Assembly: GCA_016946835.1 (NCBI GenBank)
Contig: JACVTC010000107.1
Span: forward strand, 530,001-592,000
Source of the DNA: Neocallimastix lanati (nom. inval.)
Lineage: Eukaryota; Neocallimastigomycota; Neocallimastigomycetes; Neocallimastigales; Neocallimastigaceae
Reading direction: 5' to 3'
Length of the DNA stretch: 62,000 nucleotides
The position numbers and the translations under genes are program-made. This document shows, one piece after another, positions 49,819-59,110 of the stretch. Every line of letters begins with the position of its first letter. Position 1 is the stretch's first letter. The notes under the pieces are model-generated. The model searched no databases. It had not been told where the DNA came from and saw only the letters and a program-made list of their open reading frames with translations.

Positions 49819-49833
49819 ACTTCCTTAATTTTG

Positions 49834-50320
49834 TGATAAGAATGTACTAAATAATGCATTCTTAATTAAATCTACGATTTATTTCTAATACATTATGTGT
49901 ACATTATTATTTTTGTACTTTAATAAATTTTTAAATCCAAAGATCAAAAATTAAATCAAAAATTATATTAAACTTTATATTTTTATATTAAATCTTATAT
50001 TAATAGTAATATTTTTATATATTTAAAACTTATATTAGCAATATTAATAATAAATCTTATTTTTTTTATTTTTATATTAATAAGGAAAATTTGTATTAAT
50101 AATATTTTTATATATTGATAATTAAAAATTTATATATTATATTTTAACTTTTATTATAAAATTTTATATCGAAATGTTTTATTTTATATTGAAAAATATT
50201 TTATTTTATTAAAAACCTTTATATTAGAATAGTATTTTTATTTTTATTTGAATATTTTAACAGATTGTAATAAAAATTTATAGCCAATTAAATAAATTCT
50301 TATTAGTAATATTTTAGATA

Positions 50321-50371
<51 letters not shown>

Positions 50372-50717
50372 TTTTATTAATATTATAAATGTATTTTATT
50401 TATATTGTTATAATTAAATTTTATATAATTGATTATAAAATTCAATTTAAATTTAATAGTTTTTATAAAAAAAAAAATAAATAAAATGTAATTTAGTGGC
50501 AAGAACAACTTTTATGCCTTGAAAAAAAGTATAAATAGTTGTAAATTTTGCTACTAATTTTTAAATATCATCAAAATAAAATCAAATAAATTTAATAAAA
50601 TAAAAAAAAAAATAAAATCAAATAAATTTAATAAAATAAATAAATAAAATAAATAAATAAATAAATAAAATTTGTGTTTCTTACTTTATTTTTATTTAAT
50701 TCTCTAAAACCTTAACA
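49834..50717 (+). repeat. Ty3/gypsy 5' LTR (884 bp)
   Basis: Begins TGATAAGAATGTACTAAATA and ends ACCTTAACA (TG...CA). It should contain the Pol II promoter; TATAAATAG at 50530-50538 is a candidate TATA element. Confidence 0.93.
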
Positions 50718-50723
50718 TTTATA

Positions 50724-50740
50724 TGGTGGAGATATCGGGG
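50724..50740 (+). promoter_or_regulatory. Ty3/gypsy primer-binding site
   Basis: TGGTGGAGATATCGGGG, six bases after the 5' LTR, has the TGG expected for pairing with the CCA end of a tRNA. The tRNA (acceptor beginning about GGAGATA) was not identified. Confidence 0.6.
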
Positions 50741-52191
50741 ATTTAAATAGAAATAATAGTAAATAACATAGATTTATTTTTTTTTTTATTTTTTTTTTAT
50801 TTTATATTGATAAACAAGTAAGTCGTTAATCCTTTGATTAACCTATGGCGCTTGTTTGACATATATATAAAAAAAAATTTTTTTTAAATAAGTAAAATTA
50901 AGATTCTAAAAAAACAAATTTTGTAAAATTATAACAAGGAGCGGATAGAGCTCATACACAGTGTATTCTCAGATAGCAACAAATTAACTCTATTCATAGT
51001 AGGTTATTGAATAGTAGTTAATTTGGAGATTAATTGGAAAGTAGACGAAGGTATTTGGTTACCGACCCGGTAATAATAGTTCAGCCTTCAACGTTTCAAC
51101 ACACGAAGGTGCGGGTACTTTCCAAGCACTGGCGAATAAGGAGCTTACGTCACCGAAGGCGTAAGATTGTTTTTTTTTATATTTTTTTTATTTTTCTTTG
51201 TGCTAGTTATAAGGCACTTTATTATATAAAGTATCAGACTTTGGCTAACTTTGCCATTTAAATTTTTTTTATTTTTTTTTCTTTATTACTGATACTTTAT
51301 TTGTTATATAATTCCTGTAATAGAATCTTAATTTACTTTGAAAATATTGTGTTTTTAGTTAATTTTTATTAGTTAATAAAAATATTATTGAATACTTTTA
51401 AAATTTTTTTTATTCCGTACATAGATTATCGGATTAAGTTTATCCTACATAGTAATTGGGCTAGTGGGCTCTGAACTGCTATATTTTATATTGAATATAG
51501 TAATCGTGGCACACGCGTGGCATGACACCATTAGGTAAGCTGCACGTCAGACAGTGTGTACTATCAGATTGTACGACAATAAAGATTATTTTTTTTGTAT
51601 TTAATAATTATAATTAATTAATAATTTTATTAGCTATAACAATACAATATTTATCGTTTAAAAAGAAAAATTTTTGAAAGGTGAAAATAATAAATAAAAC
51701 TTTGCTTCTAAATTTATTACTACAAATATACTAAATTACAAAATTCAAGTGGTCGATAAAGATTTCGAGCTTGAAAAATATTCTATTAAGTTGTCGATAA
51801 AGATTTCGAACTTAAAATTATTCTATTAAGTTGTCGATAAAGATTTCGAACTTAAAATTATTCCATTGAGTTGTCGATAAAGATTTCGAACTTAAAAATT
51901 ATTCTATTGAGTTGTCGATAAAGATTTCGAACTTAAAAATTATTCTTAATAAAGTAGTCGAAAAGAACCTCGTGCTTTATAATTTCTACTAAGTTGTCGA
52001 TAAGGATTTCGAGCTTATATCTACTAAAGAAAGCAAATAAAATTATTATTTTCAAAAGTTACTAAAATATATTGTTTTAAAAATTGATTCGATATTAAAT
52101 TACCTATTAAATTATATTTTTAAAGTTGTATTTCCAAATTTATTCTTATTTAATCACCTCATTAATATACAACAAGAAATATTTAAACAAA
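50741..52191 (+). other. Long untranslated leader of the Ty3/gypsy element
   Basis: Includes a G+C-richer stretch 50940-51160 and 51420-51590 with several short inverted repeats (for example GGCGAATAAGGAGC near 51130) but no convincing gene; short frames here begin with non-ATG codons. The right part carries the hairpin tandem repeat. A long structured leader may house packaging or internal initiation signals, which is inference. Confidence 0.6.
51746..52022 (+). repeat. About 40-bp tandem hairpin repeat in leader, 7 units
   Basis: Core (T/G/A)GTCGATAAAGATTTCGA recurs with TCGA at 51753, 51794, 51834, 51874, 51915, 51958 and 51997. Each unit can pair AAGT with ACTT or GCTT and TCGA with TCGA around an 8-nt loop. 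Changes in the arms mostly keep pairing through G-T wobble, suggesting the RNA hairpin matters. Confidence 0.85.
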
Positions 52192-53103
52192 ATGTCCAAG
52201 GAAACAACTTTGAGCTTTAAAGAATTGAAAAAAGAATTAAGAGATATTGTGAAACTTAGCAAGGACAATTTAGATATTAAGTCCTGGGCTACTGAATTAA
52301 AACTTTGGATCAAGATACAAGGTATTACAGATCCAGAAACAATATTTAATGCTTGTTTACTTACCAGCTCTGGTGAAGTACAACGCGTTATTGAAGATTT
52401 GGGAGAAGATAGTGATGATGAAAGTGATGATTCATCAGATGAAGAAGAAGATGATGATGAAGAAGAAAATGTTGATGATGATATTAAATTTCCTTCTCTT
52501 GGAAAAATTATTTCAAGTCTTGAAAATTTTTACGGTATTAAAGAAGACCAAAATTTACTTCTTAAAGAACTTCGTGCAATGCGAATTAAAAGAAACGAAA
52601 AGATTAAAGACTTTAATGTAAGATATAGAACTTTGTACACTAAACTTGATAAAAAGAGAAGAAAGCGCATTGGTGTACTAGATTATATTGATTCTATTCA
52701 AAATAATTATGAAGCCTGGAAGAAATTATCCCTTAAAGATGATATAAGTATGGAGAAAGCTTTCAAAATTGCCGAGAAAGTAGATAGACTTTCTGTAAGG
52801 AACAATAATATTAATACCTATAATGTTAATAATTCCCAGCATAATCAAAATAATCAAAACAGTACTACTTCAAGACTTTATCCTAAAAGAAGAAACGAAA
52901 CTTTCCAAACAAGTCAAACAAATAATAAACTGAAACCTCAAGATATTATAGAAGAATCAACCCAGAAAATGAGAAATTTATCTGTTAAAACTTGCTTCTT
53001 CTGTAAGGAAGAAGGTCATTACTCATACTATTGCCCTCAATTAAATAAGATTATGGAAAAAAATAAAAAAGAAATATATTCCAAAAAGTCTTTAAACTTC
53101 TAA
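52192..53103 (+). CDS. Ty3/gypsy Gag
   Basis: Capsid/nucleocapsid precursor that packages element RNA in cytoplasmic virus-like particles. 303 residues from ATG 52192; the frame is open 66 bp further left but without an ATG, and AAACAAAATGTCC is a good context. Residues about 1-75 form the start of the capsid region. An acidic run (SDDESDDSSDEEEDDDEEEN) sits near 80-105. FYGIKEDQNLLLKEL, then FNVRYRTLYTKLD, belong to the capsid-like C-terminal domain. A CCHC zinc knuckle CFFCKEEGHYSYYC (C-x2-C-x4-H-x4-C) near 267-280 binds RNA. TAA at 53101 is avoided by -1 frameshifting to make Gag-Pol. Confidence 0.93.
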   Translation: MSKETTLSFKELKKELRDIVKLSKDNLDIKSWATELKLWIKIQGITDPETIFNACLLTSSGEVQRVIEDLGEDSDDESDDSSDEEEDDDEEENVDDDIKFPSLGKIISSLENFYGIKEDQNLLLKELRAMRIKRNEKIKDFNVRYRTLYTKLDKKRRKRIGVLDYIDSIQNNYEAWKKLSLKDDISMEKAFKIAEKVDRLSVRNNNINTYNVNNSQHNQNNQNSTTSRLYPKRRNETFQTSQTNNKLKPQDIIEESTQKMRNLSVKTCFFCKEEGHYSYYCPQLNKIMEKNKKEIYSKKSLNF

Positions 53104-53143
53104 ATGGGAGCAGAAGCACTCCCAATGACAAAACAATAGCTTC
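53091..53143 (+). promoter_or_regulatory. Programmed -1 ribosomal frameshift signal with H-type pseudoknot
   Basis: The heptamer T TTA AAC (53091-53097) is in the gag frame, two codons before the gag stop, matching X XXY YYZ. After a 7-nt spacer, stem 1 pairs TGGGAG (53105-53110) with CTCCCA (53119-53124). Inside its loop GAAGC (53113-53117) pairs with GCTTC (53139-53143) as stem 2. Loops are 2, 1 and 14 nt, the last A-rich. The -1 frame is open from here through pol. The canonical shape is seen directly; activity is inferred. Confidence 0.85.
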
Positions 53144-56100
53144 ATTAAATAATTTACAAAAGAATCTAATTATCAAGAATACTCCAATTGATAATAATTC
53201 CTTCAAAGAAGAATCTGATTTTAGTGACACAACTGAAAGTGAGGATGATATCATTATAAATGCTATAAAAAGAAAAATGAATGATAATAACAGCGAAAAA
53301 AAAGAAAATAATTCCAAGAAAGTACATAAAAGTTTAAAAGATAATCCTCGTCCTTTCGCAACTCCTGCTTTAAGAAAGAAGAAAGAAAATGAGCTACATA
53401 ATAAACCAAATAAAGTTTATAAAAATCAAATACTTCCTTCAATTTTAACTCAACCAAATATTAACATAGAAAAACAAAAAGAAAAGGAATTAAGAAATAT
53501 AACAAGAGTAAGAGAAAGTAAAGAAGAAAACAACAATTATTCATCAAAAGGAAAGGAAAAAGTTGAATCTGAAGATATACTTGTAATCGATAATGAAATA
53601 GAAGATCTAGAAATGAATAAAGATAATCAACAAAATAAAACTAATACTTTGGAAAAATTAATTTCAACAAAAATTAAAGAAACTAATAATGAAAATACTC
53701 AGTTAGTAAAAAGGAATATCAAAATGATGAATAATAAAGAACCTTACAATATTATGGATGATTTAAATAATCTTAAATCCAGTATTACGATAGGTCAACT
53801 CTTGAATGCATGTCCGAAAATTCGTTCACAATTAACTCAAGGTTTAAAGTTAGAAAAGTCTAAAATAATTGGAACTGTAGACAATGTAATAGCACGAACT
53901 TTATTAGTAAATAACTATGATCATAGCTACATAAGTAAAAGTAATGAAGTAGCCGAAGAAGACTTAGCAATGGTTGATGCAAGTGTTGACAGAGTACTAG
54001 GAAAACTTTTAATTGATTCTTGTAGTAACCTAAGCATCGTTACTAAGCAGTATTTTGATAAATTACCTGGTGAATATGAAACAGTTGGAAAAAGTCGTGG
54101 AAGAATCCAACTAGCAACACAAGATGAAGAATACTCGGAAGGAATTATTGTTCGATTACCAGTAAAAATTAATAATTATGAATTTAATGCGGACTTTAGA
54201 ATTATTGAGAAAGAAGACTCATTTTATGATATGTTAATAAACTTTAAAACTCAAATCGATCATTGTTTATTTATTCATCCGACCTTAAACAGTTTATGTA
54301 AACTTTTGTCAGAAAGTGAATACGAAGAAATAGCTAAAATAAATAATCAATATTATGATGAAGAAAGTATAATTTGCACTATTAGAAAAGTTAAAGAAAC
54401 GAATAAAGAAAAAGAAATTATAAAGGAATTAACTCCAATGGAATTTATTGAGAGTGATGAATTTTTAAGTACCTTAAATAAAGATTATAAAGAACAAATT
54501 ATTAAAATTCTCAAAGAAATGATTGTCATAGTTGCAACTTCAACAGAAGAACTAACTCCTTCTAAACTTTCACCACATAAGATCCGTTTAAAAGCAAATT
54601 CAAAGCCAGTAAAATTAAGAAGTTATAGGTTAACTAAATTAAAATCAGATATCTTAAAAGAAGAACTTACAAAACTTATTAAGAAAGGATTGATAGAACC
54701 ATCCTGTTCAGAATGGTCATCTCCAGTAGTACTTATTCTAAAACACAATGGAAAGTGGCGCTTGTGCATTGACTACCGAAAAGTCAATGATATGACAGAA
54801 AAAGATTCTTATTCAGTTCCATATATAGATGAAATTTTTGATAGTCTCGGAGGAGCTAAAATATTTACAACTCTTGATTTATTTTCTGGTTTTCACCAAA
54901 TCTTAATGGATGACGAAAGCGTTGAAGTAACCACTTTCACTACTAAGTTTGGAAATTATCAATTTAAGGTTATGCCTTTTGGACTTACTGGAGCTCCCTC
55001 AACCTTCCAAAGAGAAATGAATAAAATTTTATTCCCTTTTATTGGTGAATTTGTTTATGTATTTATTGATGATGTTTTGATCTATTCAAAAAGTATCGAA
55101 GAACATTTAATTCATATTAAACAAGTATTAGAAGTATTTAAAGAAAACAAGTTAAAAATTAATATTGAAAAGTGCCATTTTCTTCAAACTGAAGTTGATG
55201 TATTAGGTCACAAACTTACTACTAAAGGATTAAGTCCCATGGAAAGTAAAATAACAGCTATTAAGAAGTGGGAAGCCCCTTCATCAATTCATGAATTAAG
55301 ATCATTTCTAGGAGCAATAGGATATTATCGTGACTTTATTCCTAAATATGCTCAAATTACCTCACCTTTATGTAAATTATTGAAAAAGAATACTAAATAT
55401 GAATGGAATAAAGAACAACAAGAAAGCTTTGAACTCCTAAAAGAAAAATTAATCAATGCACCTATTCTAAAATTTCCGTCATTTGACAAACCTTTTATCA
55501 TTAGAACTGATGCTTCGTATAATGGAATTGGTGGAGTTCTTTTACAAAAAGAAGAAGAAACCGGTAAGGAGCATCCAATACATTTTATAAGTAGAAGTTT
55601 GAAGAAAGCTGAAAAGAATTATGGTATCACAGATTTGGAAGGAACCGCTTTGTTTTACTGTATGACTAAATTTAAATCTTATATTGAAGGAAATCCATTA
55701 CCTACAACTATTTACACAGATCATAAACCATTAGTTGGTTTATTTAAGAATAAAGAACCTTTGAATGCAAGGCAAACAAGATGGTGTCTAACCGCTAGTA
55801 TGCTTGGAATTAATATAAAATATGAATCAGGCAAAAAGAATGTGTTAGCTGATGCTCTTTCAAGAATGAAAAGTAAGGAAGAGAGAAAGATATTATTAAC
55901 AAAAATTACTAATGGAAATAATGAAGAATTATTATCTAAAGTTATAAAGGAATTTATTAATGAAAAGTTTACTGTTATTGATGGTGAAGATTACTTTATC
56001 GACAATGGAAATTATAGAAAATTAATAACGGATGAAAATGAAAAATTTAAATTAATTTTAGAAGCTCATAATATTGGCCACGAAGGATATTACAAAACAT

Positions 56101-57092
56101 ATCAAAGACTTAAGAAAAACTTTTATTGGAATCATATGATTAAAGATATCAAAAGAATTGTTAGTAATTGTGAAAAATGCCAGTTAAATCGTCCTCAACC
56201 ATATCCAGAACCAACCGAAAACCATCCAACTAAAGTAGAGGGTCCCTTTGTGCATTTAGGATTAGATATTATAGGACCGTTACCAAAAACAAGAAATAAT
56301 AATCAATATATTATAGTAACTGTTGATTACTTTACCAAATGGGTTGAAGCCGAACCCACTGAAAACATAACTTCCTCTGATATAATTAAATTTTTAATAA
56401 ACGTTTTTGCAAGACATGGTGTACCTCAAGTTATTACTACTGATAATGGAGTCCAATTTACTTCTGATATGACTAAAATCTTTCTTGACCTTTATGATGT
56501 ATATGTTAAATTTGTAGCTACTTACCACCCTGAATCAAATGGTCTTACTGAAAATCGAAACAAAGAAATAGGAAAATTACTTCGTTTACTAGGAAGGAAA
56601 AATCAAGATTGGGATGAAGTTTTACCTTCTGCTTTATGGGCACTTCGAACTACCAAAAATACAGCTACTGGACATTCTAGTTTTGAATTAGTATATGGAA
56701 GAGAAGACCAACAGCCGTATGATATAGCCATAAGAACAATTGAAAATGCAGGTAAATCATATGATGAAATTTTAATGGAAAAATTTGTTCGTCATTATCA
56801 ATGGACTAGAGAAGCATGCGAAAATGTGAAGAATGCTAACAAGTATTGGGCAACAAGACGAGAAGAACAAATAAGTATGAAAAAAGGAAAAGAATTAAAG
56901 GCTGGTGATCTTGTTCTTGTTAGAAACTTTAGCCGCACTAAGCTAGAACCATATTACAATGGACCATTTAAAATTTTAAAAATTCAATTCAACACGGCAA
57001 CCCTAATCGATCAGAAGACTGGAAAGCAACTCGATAGGAATGTTCACTTTAAAAATTTAGTAAAGTTTAACTCCGCTTACAGAGAAGCTTGA
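53097..57092 (+). CDS. Ty3/gypsy Pol (protease, RT, RNase H, integrase), expressed by -1 frameshift
   Basis: Polyprotein that matures Gag, copies RNA to cDNA and integrates it. The frame is open from the frameshift site; the first ATG is 53277 (numbering below starts there, 1271 residues). Residues 1-170 are Lys/Asn-rich linker. Protease motif LLIDSCSN has Asp247, with DSC in place of the usual D(S/T)G. RT: DYRKVND, LDLFSGFHQI, MPFGLTGAP and FIDD (Asp598-Asp599). RNase H: RTDAS (Asp745), TDHKPL, ADALSR. Integrase: zinc ligands in HNIGH and CEKC, then Asp997, Asp1056 and Glu1092 (D-x35-E), and a GPY/F-like YYNGPFKIL near the end; no chromodomain recognised. All catalytic residues but the altered protease Gly are present, so the element looks competent. 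TAA-free until TGA at 57090-57092. Confidence 0.95.
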   Translation, partial: LLNGSRSTPNDKTIASLNNLQKNLIIKNTPIDNNSFKEESDFSDTTESEDDIIINAIKRKMNDNNSEKKENNSKKVHKSLKDNPRPFATPALRKKKENELHNKPNKVYKNQILPSILTQPNINIEKQKEKELRNITRVRESKEENNNYSSKGKEKVESEDILVIDNEIEDLEMNKDNQQNKTNTLEKLISTKIKETNNENTQLVKRNIKMMNNKEPYNIMDDLNNLKSSITIGQLLNACPKIRSQLTQGLKLEKSKIIGTVDNVIARTLLVNNYDHSYISKSNEVAEEDLAMVDASVDRVLGKLLIDSCSNLSIVTKQYFDKLPGEYETVGKSRGRIQLATQDEEYSEGIIVRLPVKINNYEFNADFRIIEKEDSFYDMLINFKTQIDHCLFIHPTLNSLCKLLSESEYEEIAKINNQYYDEESIICTIRKVKETNKEKEIIKELTPMEFIESDEFLSTLNKDYKEQIIKILKEMIVIVATSTEELTPSKLSPHKIRLKANSKPVKLRSYRLTKLKSDILKEELTKLIKKGLIEPSCSEWSSPVVLILKHNGKWRLCIDYRKVNDMTEKDSYSVPYIDEIFDSLGGAKIFTTLDLFSGFHQILMDDESVEVTTFTTKFGNYQFKVMPFGLTGAPSTFQREMNKILFPFIGEFVYVFIDDVLIYSKSIEEHLIHIKQVLEVFKENKLKINIEKCHFLQTEVDVLGHKLTTKGLSPMESKITAIKKWEAPSSIHELRSFLGAIGYYRDFIPKYAQITSPLCKLLKKNTKYEWNKEQQESFELLKEKLINAPILKFPSFDKPFIIRTDASYNGIGGVLLQKEEETGKEHPIHFISRSLKKAEKNYGITDLEGTALFYCMTKFKSYIEGNPLPTTIYTDHKPLVGLFKNKEPLNARQTRWCLTASMLGINIKYESGKKNVLADALSRMKSKEERKILLTKITNGNNEELLSKVIKEFINEKFTVIDGEDYFIDNGNYRKLITDENEKFKLILEAHNIGHEGYYKTYQRLKKNFYWNHMIKDIKRIVSNCEKCQLNRPQPYPEPTENHPTKVEGPFVHLGLDIIGPLPKTRNNNQYIIVTVDYFTKWVEAEPTENITSSDIIKFLINVFARHGVPQVITTDNGVQFTSDMTKIFLDLYDVYVKFVATYHPESNGLTENRNKEIGKLLRLLGRKNQDWDEVLPSALWALRTTKNTATGHSSFELVYGREDQQPYDIAIRTIENAGKSYDEILMEKFVRHYQWTREACENVKNANKYWATRREEQISMKKGKELKAGDLVLVRNFSRTKLEPYYNGPFKILKIQFNTATLIDQKTGKQLDRNVHFKNLVKFNSAYREA

Positions 57093-57110
57093 GTCTTCGT
57101 CGGGGCATCT

Positions 57111-57597
57111 TGATAAGAATGTACTAAATAATGCATTCTTAATTAAATCTACGATTTATTTCTAATACATTATGTGTACATTATTATTTTTGTACTTTAA
57201 TAAATTTTTAAATCCAAAGATCAAAAATTAAATCAAAAATTATATTAAACTTTATATTTTTATATTAAATCTTATATTAATAGTAATATTTTTATATATT
57301 TAAAACTTATATTAGCAATATTAATAATAAATCTTATTTCTTTTATTTTTATATTAATAAGGAAAATTTGTATTAATAATATTTTTATATATTGATAATT
57401 AAAAATTTATATATTATATTTTAACTTTTATTATAAAATTTTATATCGAAATGTTTTATTTTATATTGAAAAATATTTTATTTTATTAAAAACCTTTATA
57501 TTAGAATAGTATTTTTATTTTTATTTGAATATTTTAACAGATTGTAATAAAAATTTATAGCCAATTAAATAAATTCTTATTAGTAATATTTTAGATA

Positions 57598-57649
<52 letters not shown>

Positions 57650-57995
57650 TTTTATTAATATTATAAATGTATTTTATTTATATTGTTATAATTAAATTTT
57701 ATATAATTGATTATAAAATTCAATTTAAATTTAATAGTTTTTATAAAAAAAAAAATAAATAAAATGTAATTTAGTGGCAAGAACAACTTTTATGCCTTGA
57801 AAAAAAGTATAAATAGTTGTAAATTTTGCTACTAATTTTTAAATATCATCAAAATAAAATCAAATAAATTTAATAAAATAAAAAAAAAAATAAAATCAAA
57901 TAAATTTAATAAAATAAATAAATAAAATAAATAAATAAATAAATAAAATTTGTGTTTCTTACTTTATTTTTATTTAATTCTCTAAAACCTTAACA
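57111..57995 (+). repeat. Ty3/gypsy 3' LTR (885 bp)
   Basis: Nearly identical to 49834-50717; one T/C difference noticed (57338 region) plus one base in the poly-A run. The preceding sequence (GTCTTCGTCGGGGCATCT) is not a classical polypurine tract. Confidence 0.93.
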
Positions 57996-57999
57996 TTTG

Positions 58000-59021
58000 T
58001 GATAAAGAATGAAGTAATAAATTGATTCTTATTAAAAACCTTTTAATATAGTCAATGTGATTTTTAAAATATTAATAAATTTATGTATTCTTTACATTAA
58101 TAATTTTACTATATTATTTGATCTGAAAATTTAAGTTTATACATAAAATTTAATTTAAATTTATGTTCATTCTTTATAAATGTAAATTAAATTTATGAGA
58201 GTTTAGCAATAACATAGTACTAATTACTTTTAGTATTATTTTTCTAAATAAGGAATAATTCCTGTATATAAACAACTTAAATAACTTTATCAATATTTCT
58301 GTCTTTCGAATTAAGAAATAATTGAAATGAAAGAAATAAATAAAATAAAATTTTCTGTATTTAAAATTGTAAAAGATTTTTCATATATTAATAAATGTAT
58401 TTTATTTTCTATTATGTCATTCAAATTAATATATAAGATTACATATTAAATTAGTATCAAAATTAAGTTAAAGTATTCAATTTTATTGTAATACTGCTTC
58501 TCTTTTTTTTGTTTAATTCTTATCTATAATGCATCTTTTATATTATAGATTTATTTTGGTTAATTTGAATATTAGGAAATAATAAAATTTCTATTTATTA
58601 CAATAAGGAAATAATCAATAAGATTTAAAAATCTATTGTTTTTCCATCTCTTCAACTACTTCCAGAGGCTTTGCTACTTTTATATCTTCAAAAAGATATA
58701 AATTGACTACCTTGGAACCCCTTTTTAGGAGAGAGAGAAAAAAAAAAAAAAAAAAGGAAATAAAAATAGAAATAATAAAAATAAATAAATAAAAAAAAAA
58801 AAAAGAAAATAAAAATAAATAAAAATAATAATAAAAATAAAATAAAAATAATAATAAAAATAAAATAAAAATAAAATAAATAAATAAAAATAATAATAAA
58901 AATAAAATAAAAATTAAAATAAAAATATAATAAATAAATAAAAATTATTGTGAAAGAATAAAATTTTTTTTGTGTTTTAATATTATATAATTTTTTTTTT
59001 TGAATTCCTCGAACCATAACA
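58000..59021 (+). repeat. Solo LTR, diverged relative of the Ty3/gypsy LTR
   Basis: Begins TGATAAAGAATGAAGTAATA, like TGATAAGAATGTACTAAATA of the intact element, and ends CCATAACA. It is flanked by TTTG on both sides (57996-57999 and 59022-59025). It contains an (AAAAT)-like tract at 58740-58945 and a 10-bp hairpin (TTTATATCTT/AAGATATAAA at 58677-58700). No internal genes, so it is a recombined solo LTR. Confidence 0.75.
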
Positions 59022-59023
59022 TT

Positions 59024-59110
59024 TGGTAAAGAATGAATTAATAACCTTTATTTTATTATTAATAATTCTTTACTAAATTGTACTTTCCTATATTCTTCAT
59101 AACCTAAACC
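59024..59110 (+). repeat. Start of a third, more diverged LTR-like sequence
   Basis: TGGTAAAGAATGAATTAATAACC resembles the LTR starts at 49834 and 58000 and directly follows the solo LTR. Its right end was not found. Confidence 0.45.

Larger units (their letters stand above)
49834..57995 (+). mobile_element. Complete Ty3/gypsy LTR retrotransposon
   Basis: An 8162-bp element: 5' LTR, PBS, 1.4-kb leader, gag, -1 frameshift signal, pol (protease, RT, RNase H, integrase) and 3' LTR. Target duplication is TTTG (49830-49833 and 57996-57999). LTRs differ by about one substitution and one base in a poly-A run by eye, and both ORFs are open, so insertion is recent and the element may be active. It lies 15 bp upstream of tRNA-Thr, transcribed away from it. 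Pol order RT-RNase H-integrase is diagnostic of Ty3/gypsy. Confidence 0.95.

Noticed and set aside
51034-51261. 75-residue frame in the retrotransposon leader
   Set aside because: It starts with TTG, has no recognisable domain, and lies in the untranslated leader of the element.
53277-53279. Independent start of pol at this ATG
   Set aside because: The frame is open back to the frameshift site and a complete -1 signal is present, so a Gag-Pol fusion is more likely.
58688-59017. 109-residue Phe/Ile/Tyr-rich reverse frame
   Set aside because: It reads an (AAAAT)-like tract inside a solo LTR.
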